Program-made: the position numbers and the translations under genes
Notes under the pieces: model-generated
Told to the model about the DNA's origin: nothing
The model's database searches: none
What the model saw: the letters and a program-made list of their open reading frames with translations, nothing else
Shown: positions 31,350 to 40,787 of the stretch, one piece after another
How positions within the stretch are numbered: the stretch's first letter is position 1
Layout: every line of letters starts with the position of its first letter
Assembly (NCBI GenBank): GCA_934796165.1
Contig: CAKVOU010000002.1
Location: forward strand, 124,001-188,000
DNA from: an uncultured Eubacteriales bacterium
GTDB lineage: Bacteria > Bacillota > Clostridia > Oscillospirales > CAG-272
Reading direction: 5' to 3'
DNA length: 64,000 bases

Positions 31350-34300
31350 TCAGTCCTCGGAATAGAATACTTCTCCCGGACGGAAATAACCGTGCTCTCC
31401 CGAAGAGAGCGTGGTGGATTCCAGAGTAATGCGGGTCCCCGTCACCACATTGGGGATACGGAACACGAAGGTCACTCCTCCCACCGAAACGGTCACACGG
31501 TCACCGGATACGGAGTAGGTCCCGCTGACGCCGGATTTGCTTGCAAACACGGGAAGATAAACATCCTCCCCGCATTCGCCGTCGTGGTCGGGAGAAACGG
31601 AATATACCGCGACCTTTCCGTTCGCGCCGAATACGAACCGGGTATCCGCCGAATAGGAATAGCCGCTGCAAATGAATGTATAGGAAGCGGAAAACGCTTT
31701 GCCGGCAAGCATGGCGTTTCCATGGGCATAGGTCAGTTCCGTATAGGTCATGGTTGCCGCGTCCACGCGGAATGCACGGATGTCATTGCCGACAGTTACG
31801 AAAATCAGACCGTCCGTCAGCGTATAGGCGACCTGCACGCCGTCGATCACGGCATTTCCGAAGCCGTCAAGCACCAGATCGGACTTCCCTTCTGCGGTAT
31901 AGGTTCCGAGAACGTTGTCCGCAAAGGCGATGCCGTCCGTCAGATTGCCCCATGCGACGACCTTCAGACACAGCTCAGTACCGTCCCCCCGGGTCAGGCG
32001 GAGGACTGCGCCGTTCTGCGTGACGCCGGAGCCGGTCAGAAGAACAACCGACGCCGGGGTGCCCGCAACAGAGGTGGAAGAAGAGATGTAAAATACGGTT
32101 TCGTTTCCGATCGTGACGGCACGCAGAATGGTCATCTTTTCCTTGGTGGTCAAGCCCGCAGAGCGTACCGTTCCGGTCGTATACAGATCGTGGAAGCCGA
32201 TCGCGCCGGTCCCCTGGATCTCCACCACGCCGTCCGCTTTTGCGGTTGCCCGGACAGTGATGGCGGAACGGTTACTGTCGTAAACTCGCGCGTACAGCGA
32301 GTCTTCCGTCATTTCCGTAACCAATCCCCGGAATACTCTTTCACCGACCGACAGGGACACCTGTCCGAACCGGTTGACGGAGAAATAGTTGCTGCCGGAC
32401 GCAATGCCGGTGTAGTTCCCGAGCAATCGGTTTCCGTCGTAATCCGCGCCGAGAATCTGCACCGCGCATTGCCGCGTGACCTTCTCGCCGCCGACCGTGA
32501 CGGTAACGGTAAACTGATAATACCCCGCGACCGTGAACTTCACGGCGGAGGTGGAAACGCAATCGGATTTGGCGCTGCCCGTCAGTTCCCCGTCCTTGGT
32601 GAGAATGGAGATCCGGGACAGCAGTTCGTTTCTGCCCTCGCCGGCGCCGAGCTGCAAGGAGGAGAACCGGATCACCGCGCCGTCGGTAATCACGCTGTTG
32701 ACAAATTCTTTTCCCGAGAGCAGCGCATCATCCGCGCGCTTGACGGAAAGAACATTGAGCAGGGGTGCCACGAAAAATTCCGCGCCTTCCCCGTGCGTAA
32801 AGGACGGAGAAGTGTTCAGGTAACGGACAACGACCTCGCCGTTTTCTTCCGAGTAGGAAAGAAGCGTGGTTTGATAGGATCCGGTATCAAAGCTGATGAC
32901 GCCGGTCCCGTAGCCGTCGAGGAACAGGAACATGGAATCAGAGAGATATTTTCCGAACAGGGAGTCTCTCGGAACATAGGTGAAGGTCCCCGCCGCTTTA
33001 TCAACGATGAATTTGTAGGAATAGGGGTCCTGCTCCTTGCCGGAGAAATCGTAAAGGAATACCTCGCCGGTCGCGTAATTGACGCCGCCGTTTGCAAGTT
33101 GCGAAAGCGAAGTATTCGCAGTGAATACGATCTTCCCGTCCACTGTCAGGGTAAAGTGCTCATATTTGTTGGTGGAGAGGATAGCGGGCTTGCCGTCCAC
33201 CGTACCGGTGAGCGTCAGATTCGCAAATTGTTTCTGGCTGTCATTTGCCCGGTAAACCTTGCCGACAGAGCTTGTCAGCATGGTAAACGCCACCTTCTGA
33301 CCGTCAAATGTCAGGAAGGAAGTCACTCCCGCCTTTTTCTGGAAATCTTCCGCAAAGGTGACCTCGCCCCAGGATACAGTATAATAGGTATCGGAGGAGG
33401 TTTTTTCCACAAGGTTTATTTTTAGAGTATACCATATTTTTTGCAAGTTGTCAATAGAATTTATGCAGAAAATGTCATAGCTGTATGCGGTGATGGAGTT
33501 CTGCAGAACATGGGTGCCGGTTGAATTCACAGTCACCGAGTCAGTGATCTTCCACTGCGCTTCGTTGAAATAAATGAGCGGGCGCTTTTGTTCGGTATAC
33601 TGCATCCGGAGCCGGTTATCCGGGAGCAGGACGGCAATTCCGTTCCTGATATATACCGTATACAGATCGTTTCGTAACCGGATCGTCATCGTGTGCTCGT
33701 CGATCCCGGAAACGATGGTTGCCGCATCACCGCCCACAAGGATACTTCCGTCCTCGCTTATCACCATGTCCGACAGCCGGGTCGGCTGCGTAGCGGCATA
33801 GGCAGCGTAGCCGCCCTCCTCGTCTCCGTAATCCGAGCCCCAGGTATCCTCCTCCGTGTCGGTCTCAAGCTCCGGCATGGAGTCGATGCGGATCAGCCCC
33901 GTGCGGTAGGTCCCCGCGAGACTGTCATCAAATACCACGACCTGCGCCGATGCGGTCATGCCGAGGTATTCAATGGAAACGGTATACACACCGGGGCGGA
34001 AAACATCCACCTTGCCGGAGAGCATATCGTTGGTCACCGGAATCTTTTTTCCGTCCACGGTGATGGAGAAGAGATCAAGAATGTGCAGATTGCAGCCCGC
34101 AAAAATCGCGGTACCCTCTGCCTTGATTTCCACCCCCGCGTCAATGCGGACGGTATACTCCGCGATCACTGCGTCGCCGTCGGGTCCGTCGGGGTAGACG
34201 GCGATACGGACGGTCTGCGGAGCGGCGCTTCCGAAATCAATGGGATCCGAAAGGGTTTTCACATAGCAGCTGATGGAATCAACATATCCGGGATTTTCGA

Positions 34301-35756
34301 TCAGGGTCTGGCGACGGCCGTTGATGATCACCGTCAGATTCTGATATACATTGTATTTGTCCGTTCCGCGCGGGAGAAGCAGGTCCTTGCTGCCGAGGCT
34401 GACGGAATACGTGTTTTTGACCACCTGATACCGGATGGTCGCCTTGTATTCCGTGAAAGTGAAGTTGCCGGATAGCCCGGACAGCTTTTTGTCGTTATAT
34501 CTGACAGTCAGCGTGACCGGATAAATACCGGGCGTATCGAAATCCACTCCGGACAGGTCGAACATCGACATCGGGATGTCCGCAAAGCGGATTCCGTTGA
34601 TCATGATCACGAAATCCCGGTCAAACGCGTAAGTGAGCGGGTTGGTTCCCTTCTGCACCTTGATGAGATCGGAGGTCGCATACTGAATCACGACGCCGCT
34701 CCGGATCTCCACCGTGGCAGTCACCGTTTCCCCCTCATAGGTCAGGGTGATCTCATAGATCCCTTCGGTTTTGTAATCCACCTCTCCCCGGATCATATCC
34801 TTTACGACCGGGATGTCCACGCCGTTTTTGGTGATGGTGAAGAGCGTGGTCAGATCCAGCGCCTGCGCACCGGGATAGGTAACGACATTCTTCGCGGTGA
34901 AAAGCGGCTTCACCTCTGCGGCAATGCGGAAGGTTGCCGCCACCTCACAGGAGTTTCTGCCGACGCTGTACCGAAGGATCACGCGGTATTCCCCGCCCTC
35001 CTTCACGTCGGTCACAAGCGAGGTGTCCAGCATTTCGTCGGTCACGGGAACGGCAACGCCGTCCACATAGAGGGAAAACAGATTCTTCAGATCGAATTTT
35101 TCATATTCCGAAAGGGTCAGGGAAAGCTCGCGATAGCTCGGAATGGCTTCGATCAGGTGATCGGGGGCAACGTGAACCGCGAGGGTTGCCGAGGCGTCGC
35201 CATACCGGACGGTATAGGTATACTCGCCGGGCGTGTCGCACACATCGGAGGTGATCATCTCCTTTGTGACCTCCGCCGCTTCCCCGTTCAGGGTTATCGT
35301 GAACAAAGACAGAAAATCGTACTCCGCAACCTCTGACTGCCTGACAGTCACCTCCGCGGCGGAACATACAATGGAATATACGGGATGGGTAACATGAACC
35401 GTCACCGTTGCCTGCCTGCCGTCATAGGAGCAGATGGCAAACAGCACCCCGTCATTGTCTCCGCTCCGGCGGATCTCTATATATGCGGGATCTACCGGAA
35501 TCCTGTCTCCGTTCACCGTAATCTGAAACAGCTTGGTATAATCGTAGGTTTCCAGCTCCGTAACGTCAACATTTACCGTTTCAAGCAACACAACCACCGT
35601 GACATCTGTCACGGTGGTTGTAGATTCAATATTTCCGTCGGTGGAACCCGTTTCGGGCAGAGTGATACCGGTACCGGTGTCCCCCGCCGCGCAACCCGCA
35701 AGCAAAAGGACGGTCAGCAAAAGGAGCAAAGCGGTCATCAATAATTGCTTTTTCAT
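31350..35756 (-). CDS. Giant lipoprotein with tandem Ig-like beta domains
   Basis: This 1,468-residue protein has the lipobox LLAGC (Cys22). After a Thr/Ser-rich linker, residues ~60-620 hold about seven repeats. Each has a strand ending in LFxIxVxGxxIPVxxxMI, then PGxYxVTLxY and a valine-rich strand, like Big_3/Ig-like domains of bacterial surface proteins. The C-terminal half contains LDGYGTGVISFD, LGNYTGIASG and LVLDGFGNAVIDG segments related to the composite units of the two downstream proteins. GAGGT precedes ATG 35756. Only 70 bases separate it from the next gene's start, so cotranscription is likely. A lipid-anchored adhesion or binding role is inference. Confidence 0.82.
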   Translation of the reverse strand: MKKQLLMTALLLLLTVLLLAGCAAGDTGTGITLPETGSTDGNIESTTTVTDVTVVVLLETVNVDVTELETYDYTKLFQITVNGDRIPVDPAYIEIRRSGDNDGVLFAICSYDGRQATVTVHVTHPVYSIVCSAAEVTVRQSEVAEYDFLSLFTITLNGEAAEVTKEMITSDVCDTPGEYTYTVRYGDASATLAVHVAPDHLIEAIPSYRELSLTLSEYEKFDLKNLFSLYVDGVAVPVTDEMLDTSLVTDVKEGGEYRVILRYSVGRNSCEVAATFRIAAEVKPLFTAKNVVTYPGAQALDLTTLFTITKNGVDIPVVKDMIRGEVDYKTEGIYEITLTYEGETVTATVEIRSGVVIQYATSDLIKVQKGTNPLTYAFDRDFVIMINGIRFADIPMSMFDLSGVDFDTPGIYPVTLTVRYNDKKLSGLSGNFTFTEYKATIRYQVVKNTYSVSLGSKDLLLPRGTDKYNVYQNLTVIINGRRQTLIENPGYVDSISCYVKTLSDPIDFGSAAPQTVRIAVYPDGPDGDAVIAEYTVRIDAGVEIKAEGTAIFAGCNLHILDLFSITVDGKKIPVTNDMLSGKVDVFRPGVYTVSIEYLGMTASAQVVVFDDSLAGTYRTGLIRIDSMPELETDTEEDTWGSDYGDEEGGYAAYAATQPTRLSDMVISEDGSILVGGDAATIVSGIDEHTMTIRLRNDLYTVYIRNGIAVLLPDNRLRMQYTEQKRPLIYFNEAQWKITDSVTVNSTGTHVLQNSITAYSYDIFCINSIDNLQKIWYTLKINLVEKTSSDTYYTVSWGEVTFAEDFQKKAGVTSFLTFDGQKVAFTMLTSSVGKVYRANDSQKQFANLTLTGTVDGKPAILSTNKYEHFTLTVDGKIVFTANTSLSQLANGGVNYATGEVFLYDFSGKEQDPYSYKFIVDKAAGTFTYVPRDSLFGKYLSDSMFLFLDGYGTGVISFDTGSYQTTLLSYSEENGEVVVRYLNTSPSFTHGEGAEFFVAPLLNVLSVKRADDALLSGKEFVNSVITDGAVIRFSSLQLGAGEGRNELLSRISILTKDGELTGSAKSDCVSTSAVKFTVAGYYQFTVTVTVGGEKVTRQCAVQILGADYDGNRLLGNYTGIASGSNYFSVNRFGQVSLSVGERVFRGLVTEMTEDSLYARVYDSNRSAITVRATAKADGVVEIQGTGAIGFHDLYTTGTVRSAGLTTKEKMTILRAVTIGNETVFYISSSTSVAGTPASVVLLTGSGVTQNGAVLRLTRGDGTELCLKVVAWGNLTDGIAFADNVLGTYTAEGKSDLVLDGFGNAVIDGVQVAYTLTDGLIFVTVGNDIRAFRVDAATMTYTELTYAHGNAMLAGKAFSASYTFICSGYSYSADTRFVFGANGKVAVYSVSPDHDGECGEDVYLPVFASKSGVSGTYSVSGDRVTVSVGGVTFVFRIPNVVTGTRITLESTTLSSGEHGYFRPGEVFYSED

Positions 35757-35782
35757 CTTATTACCTCAGTCTTTCCTGCGGC

Positions 35783-35830
35783 TTACAGGCGGCAATGTAC
35801 ACCTGCTTCGCGCACATTGCACCCCTGTAA
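35783..35830 (-). other. Long intercistronic stem-loop
   Basis: TTACAGG/CCTGTAA (35783-35789 / 35824-35830) encloses GCAATGT/ACATTGC (35792-35798 / 35814-35820) in the 95-base gap between two lipoprotein genes. No T-tract follows, so RNA processing or stabilisation is more likely than termination. Confidence 0.55.
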
Positions 35831-35851
35831 CCCACCGTGTGTCGGATTCTG

Positions 35852-38278
35852 TCAATTCTGCCCCTGATTGAGCGACCAGGCGCCGGTCTGATAAATGTAG
35901 ATCCAGAAATACTTTGTGAAGTTGTTCTCGATCACGATCTGCACATCGCCCTTGATGAAGGTGATATAACGGGTAGATCTGCCGGATGCACCGCCGGTCA
36001 TGTCCGTGTTACCTGGGGAAATCTCGAACCCGAACTTGTTGACAAGCGCGTCGGAAATCTCCCCAATGATCTCCTCATAATTGGTGATCTGGTTGTTCTC
36101 GTCAAAACTCTGGCTGGATGTAGTCACCGACACGTAATCCGAATAGACCACGTTGCCGTCGGCATCCGTTCCAAGCTTCTTCCAGTTGAAGAACGGACCG
36201 AACAGATTGTCGCCGAATACCTCCAGCAGAGCGTCGGGCGTCGGAACGTCCGCGTAGCTGTCACCGAAAATGTTACGGAGCAGTGCGTCCGCGGTAATCG
36301 CCGTCGGAGCAGTCAGAGTGGTGTGCCCCGGATAGTAGTCTTTGACGGTGTACTGGCTCCAGTCGGTTCTCATGACTCTCTGTACGTATCCGTCGAAGAG
36401 GTTCTCATCCAGCGTTGTCGTGCCGACCTTGGAATAGGTGGTGGTCACATAACCGCTGTAAACACCGGTATCCCAGGGGAAGGTCACGGAAACCAGGTTG
36501 CCGTCTTCATCCACGGCGATGATCAGCTCCTGAGAACCGGAAGCCGATGCTTTGGTTGCATCGTCGTGCATGGAAACCTGCATGGCGATATCCCGGGTAA
36601 CGGCAGTTTCGCGGAGCGTGAAATAATAGACCTTCACGTCATCATCATTCCGCTTCATGTATTCAAAGCGGAACAGATTTTCGGAAAAATCAAATCCGGG
36701 AAGCAGGGACTTCAATTCGGAATTGACTCTCTTGATGCCGTACATATGACCGTTGTCTTCGTTCGTCCATTGGAACTGGTCGTAGCTGCCGTCACCGTTG
36801 CTCTTGTAGCCGTAGTAATCGGTGCGGTAGTTCTTGCCGTCCATTGTATAACTGTACTTCATGGTATCGGCAATGAGGATGGCGTCCGCAGTCACCTGAC
36901 CGACCCAGCCCTCGGTTCCGGTCGAGGAAGTCTTGGGGGCATAAGAGGTTGCCATGAGCCGGTAGAGCGGCTTCGAGCCGCCGGTGGACTCGATGGTGTA
37001 GTCGCTGTCGTCGCCGGAGGGTGCATAAGTCGTGGTATTCGCTGCGGTGAAGGTGTAGTTGAGCGCACCCTTCATGTTCTCAAGAGCCATCTTGAGAAGC
37101 TCAGCATATTCCGGTGCATCGTAAGTCTTGGGCTTGGAAACCTCGGTCGTTCCGATGTCGGAGAAAGTAACCTCGATGGTGGTGTAGCTGTCACCCTCAG
37201 GGTCTTCTTTTGTGTTGTCGCCGTAAAGCAGAACCTCGGTCTGACCGACCAGTTTGGTGATCTTGCCGTCTTCCACGACCAGATACAGGCTCATCAGCGT
37301 ATCCGAAAGCAGAGGCGTCAGCGAGTAGGAGAGATAGGTCATCAGATACAGGTCGTTGACATCGCCGGTGTCGATGTTGTACTTATAATAGCCGTTCTCT
37401 GCATCATAAGTAAACTTGTTGACATCCAGGCTGCCGAGGTGGTTCCAGAGATGCTGAGCCTCCCAGACAGACGGAATGCTCATGTAATCCTTGACGATCT
37501 TGGAATCCACTTCGTTATGCAGGTTGATGAAAAGCTGCTCCAGCGCATGACCCTTGTTACCGTTCTGGTCCGTAAGACCGTCGGTTTCGCCGCGCTGATA
37601 GAAGGAGGTCAGCTTCTGCGTTTTCTTGCCGGATTCCGAATGAATATTCCAGGAGCTTGCCCAGAAACCGTCATTCATCTGAACGGAAAAGTCATATTTC
37701 TTTTCGGTATTGTTTCTGGAATCCTTGTAATCGTGGTAGAAGTCAGTCAGAAGCCCGCTTGCCGTGATGCTCGCATTGCCGAGCTCAGCCAGCATATCGG
37801 ACGTCAGTTCGCCGACCTGTCCCTCCTTGACGGGGGCTTTGACAATCAGGGTCTTGGTTGCGCTGACCGTTTTGTCGTCATCCAGCGTTGCGGTAACGTG
37901 AACGACCGTGTCGATTGTCGGCTCCTTGACCACGGCGACCGTATCTTCTTTTTCATCAACCTTGATCAGGTCGGAATCCGTGCTCCAGGTGTAGGCGGTT
38001 TTGGTGGTGCCCTCAACGGTGACCGTCAGCTTGACGCTTTCCCCCATCTTCAGGCTGGACACATCGCACGAAACGGCGATTTTTGCTTTGAAAGCAGAGG
38101 CGCCGGACTCGTTTTCACCGGTGCTCGACTCGGGTTCCCTGGTCTGTGCCTCCGTGGCACTCTCTTTGGCGGTAGAGGTTTCGGTCGGCTTGACTCCGCA
38201 GGAAACGACTGTCCCGAGAAGCATGGCAACTACCAGAAGAACAGTAACCACTTTGCAGATAACTTTGGTAGATTTCAT
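35852..38278 (-). CDS. Large lipoprotein with an N-terminal Ig-like domain (paralogue of the next upstream gene)
   Basis: This 808-residue protein has a type II signal peptide with VVSC (Cys27), a Thr/Glu-rich linker and an Ig-like domain (SCDVSSLKMGESVKLTVTVE, YTWSTDSDL). A large domain follows, starting GELTSDMLAEL and containing YDFSVQMNDGFWASSW and long regular strands. It resembles the lipoprotein at 38439-40787 in size, order and the xELTxxMLxxL entry motif, so the two are distant paralogues. I do not recognise the main domain; its position beside a surface protease and peptide importer suggests substrate capture. AAGGAAG precedes ATG 38278; longer readings start inside the stem-loop and lack a ribosome site. 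Confidence 0.8.
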   Translation of the reverse strand: MKSTKVICKVVTVLLVVAMLLGTVVSCGVKPTETSTAKESATEAQTREPESSTGENESGASAFKAKIAVSCDVSSLKMGESVKLTVTVEGTTKTAYTWSTDSDLIKVDEKEDTVAVVKEPTIDTVVHVTATLDDDKTVSATKTLIVKAPVKEGQVGELTSDMLAELGNASITASGLLTDFYHDYKDSRNNTEKKYDFSVQMNDGFWASSWNIHSESGKKTQKLTSFYQRGETDGLTDQNGNKGHALEQLFINLHNEVDSKIVKDYMSIPSVWEAQHLWNHLGSLDVNKFTYDAENGYYKYNIDTGDVNDLYLMTYLSYSLTPLLSDTLMSLYLVVEDGKITKLVGQTEVLLYGDNTKEDPEGDSYTTIEVTFSDIGTTEVSKPKTYDAPEYAELLKMALENMKGALNYTFTAANTTTYAPSGDDSDYTIESTGGSKPLYRLMATSYAPKTSSTGTEGWVGQVTADAILIADTMKYSYTMDGKNYRTDYYGYKSNGDGSYDQFQWTNEDNGHMYGIKRVNSELKSLLPGFDFSENLFRFEYMKRNDDDVKVYYFTLRETAVTRDIAMQVSMHDDATKASASGSQELIIAVDEDGNLVSVTFPWDTGVYSGYVTTTYSKVGTTTLDENLFDGYVQRVMRTDWSQYTVKDYYPGHTTLTAPTAITADALLRNIFGDSYADVPTPDALLEVFGDNLFGPFFNWKKLGTDADGNVVYSDYVSVTTSSQSFDENNQITNYEEIIGEISDALVNKFGFEISPGNTDMTGGASGRSTRYITFIKGDVQIVIENNFTKYFWIYIYQTGAWSLNQGQN

Positions 38279-38349
38279 ATTTTTCTTCCTTTCCGAAAAA
38301 GATTTACGGGAAATACAGGTTGCGACTGTCAGATTACCGGAGAAGTCAG

Positions 38350-38394
38350 CCCGGGTGCCGGTCGGCGGGGAACCCGCCAACCGGCTGTCCCGGG
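38350..38394 (-). other. GC-rich intercistronic stem-loop
   Basis: Nested stems CCCGGG/CCCGGG, GCCGGT/ACCGGC and GGCGGG/CCCGCC form a hairpin with a three-base loop between the two paralogous lipoprotein genes. No T-tract follows on either strand. Confidence 0.55.
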
Positions 38395-38438
38395 CATTAT
38401 CTGAACTGAGCGGATGGTCGGATCAGAACCGAAGACCG

Positions 38439-40787
38439 TCAGCCTTCCACTTTCCAGACGTAAATCACAAGGTCCAGAGAATTGTCCACGGGATGTACTG
38501 CGATCCCGTCCTTGTAGTAAACGCCGTTCTCGCCGGCGGTAAAGCCGAGAGACACTGCATACTCACGGATTTTTCTGAGAGAGGAATCGATGGTGTAATC
38601 CGCATCCAGCGGGACGTCGTAATAGAATACGACCGAGGAATGAGACATGGACGAGCCGGCAGGCATATGAATGGTCGTCATTCCGAAGCCGTAAGCGTCG
38701 CCGAGCGGGTTTCCGAAGAACGGAACCTCTTTTGCCAGCTCCTCACTGCCGAAGAGGGTAGTAAGATACGTCAGTGCGTTCTGCTCCTCTTCTTTTCCGG
38801 TAGCGGAAAAATCAGCGGTGACATTGACCGTCAGCTGATCCCAGGAAGCGGGGACCTGTCTGACCGGTGCCGCGTCAAGCTGTTCCTCCACCGAAGCGGG
38901 AACCTCTGCCGTGTCAAAATCGCTGTATGTAATCTCGACCACGCCGAACATCTCGCCCATGAAGAAATAGAAACAGGACTCGGTGATGTACCCGTCCTTC
39001 ACCTTGACGTAAGGCGTAAAGGTGGAGTCGGCGGAAATGCGGCCCTCTGTTGCAAACATGCCGTAAAGCTGGATATCGTTTCCGACACCGTAGTAGAACA
39101 TGGAGGCAACGGAACACATGATGCTGTCCACATAATAGGTAATGCTGCCGTCATCGTTTCTTATGTACTGATTGAATATCTCGCCGGCGAACGCAAAGGT
39201 CGGCTTTGTGGCAGAGAAATCAGCGGGATATGCGCGGGCTGCCTCGTAGCCGTTTGTTTCCTTGCTCCAGTACAGGGTGTTGTAGAAATCGTCCGACACC
39301 TTGTGGTATGCATAGGGCAAGCCGGTATTCTGACGAACCTCATTTCCCTTCCCGTCCTTTGTCATCTCGAACGGTTCGAAGAAACAGTTGTCCCGGGTGA
39401 TGGTTTCCACAAAACCGCTCGTTGCATATCCGGCGGTGTAACGGGAGGCAACGATCTGCGTGAAATCGAGCTTGTAGCTGTTCAGCGCACGCATATTTTC
39501 AATTGCCTCGTTGAGCGCGTCGTGCACCTCATCATGCTGGTACTTGCCGATGGAGGGGACCTCGACCGTATCACCGTGATTGACGTAGGTGATCAGCTCC
39601 ATGATTGCCTTGTAGCCGCTGACTACGGTGTAATCCGGCTCGCTCTTTGAGTAGATACCCATGATTTCGCCCTCACTGATGATGAGTTCGAAATTGGTGG
39701 GCACGAAATCGTAGGGGTTTGCGGAGGCGACCATGCGCTTTTCCAGCGTCTTGTCGTTTCCGACATACTCATACCGCCAGGAGTTCTCGTTGAAGCGGAA
39801 GTCCGAAACGGTAAGACCGACGAAGTTGTTGTAAAGTCCGGAATCCTTCCAGGAAACCTCTTCTCCGTCGTCCGTGAGCATCGGGAAGTACTCCTCGTCG
39901 TTCATAAAGCTCACGCCGACCTGGTTGGCAATGCCGTCGCAGTTGCGGTAGAACAGATCCCCCTCCACGCCGGTGGTACCGTTGGTATACTTGGCATACC
40001 AGTTGGTTCCGTTCATTGCGGTCTTGAGCGTGACCGAGGTGGTCTTCACCAGATCGTTATATACGCCGAAGTTGTAAAGATTGATGCCGAGGTAGCCGTC
40101 AAAGCCGATGGTCGTGTAGGATGCGAGCGCATCCAGCATTGCCTGCGTCAGTTCGGGCTTGGCTTCCACGTTAACAAGAATGCTTCCCACGGATTTTTCA
40201 TCCTGCAGGCTGGTCGCCAGGACCTTGATGACCGGAGTACCGGTCATGTCGCTCTTGGCGGTCAGCACGCCGGAAATGGGATCAATGGTCGCATACTCTC
40301 CGCCCTCGGCGATCGACCAGAGCACGGTCTGATCGTCACAGCCCTTGACGGTTGCGGTAAGAGTAATGCTGTTTCCGGAGCGAAGAGAGGAAGACTGGCT
40401 GATGGCAACCTGATACTTTCCTTCGTCCTCCGGCGGGATGCGAGTCGCCGTATAAACGCCCTCCGCGGACTTGGCGGAGCTTTCATAATTCTCCGCATTT
40501 GCCACGACGGAATACTTGAAATCGACATCCAGATTGGTAACCTGATAAGAATTTGTGCTTGATGTTTTGACAGTTGAACCGATATATACCGTATAGGAGG
40601 TCGCGTGTTCCACGGCATCCCAGGTGATCAGTCCGCTCTCGGAGATCCGGACGTTTTGCGGAGTCGCAAGCGTCTCGCGCGATGTCGCAGGTTCCGTCGA
40701 GGTCTCTGTGGACGGCTTGCCCCCGCAGGAGGCAAGAACCGTACACAGCATCACAAGCGCAAGCGTCAAAGCAAGAAACTTTTTCAT
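38439..40787 (-). CDS. Large lipoprotein with fibronectin- and Ig-like N-terminal domains
   Basis: This 782-residue protein has a lipobox LASC (Cys21). Residues ~40-120 look like a fibronectin-III domain (TPQNVRISESGLITWDAVEHATSY, abridged) and ~125-215 like a Big_2 domain (SLRSGNSITLTATV, ISGVLTAKSD). The rest, entered by KPELTQAMLDAL, is shared distantly with the gene at 35852-38278. It has repeated aromatic, Asp-rich strands reminiscent of ligand-capturing lipoproteins but no family I can name. The ATG overlaps the protease stop as ATGA (40784-40787) and has only a poor ribosome site, implying translational coupling to the protease. Confidence 0.8.
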   Translation of the reverse strand: MKKFLALTLALVMLCTVLASCGGKPSTETSTEPATSRETLATPQNVRISESGLITWDAVEHATSYTVYIGSTVKTSSTNSYQVTNLDVDFKYSVVANAENYESSAKSAEGVYTATRIPPEDEGKYQVAISQSSSLRSGNSITLTATVKGCDDQTVLWSIAEGGEYATIDPISGVLTAKSDMTGTPVIKVLATSLQDEKSVGSILVNVEAKPELTQAMLDALASYTTIGFDGYLGINLYNFGVYNDLVKTTSVTLKTAMNGTNWYAKYTNGTTGVEGDLFYRNCDGIANQVGVSFMNDEEYFPMLTDDGEEVSWKDSGLYNNFVGLTVSDFRFNENSWRYEYVGNDKTLEKRMVASANPYDFVPTNFELIISEGEIMGIYSKSEPDYTVVSGYKAIMELITYVNHGDTVEVPSIGKYQHDEVHDALNEAIENMRALNSYKLDFTQIVASRYTAGYATSGFVETITRDNCFFEPFEMTKDGKGNEVRQNTGLPYAYHKVSDDFYNTLYWSKETNGYEAARAYPADFSATKPTFAFAGEIFNQYIRNDDGSITYYVDSIMCSVASMFYYGVGNDIQLYGMFATEGRISADSTFTPYVKVKDGYITESCFYFFMGEMFGVVEITYSDFDTAEVPASVEEQLDAAPVRQVPASWDQLTVNVTADFSATGKEEEQNALTYLTTLFGSEELAKEVPFFGNPLGDAYGFGMTTIHMPAGSSMSHSSVVFYYDVPLDADYTIDSSLRKIREYAVSLGFTAGENGVYYKDGIAVHPVDNSLDLVIYVWKVEG

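Noticed and set aside
35837..38404. Plus-strand open frame of 855 codons
   Set aside because: It is antisense to a lipoprotein gene with a clear signal peptide and ribosome site.
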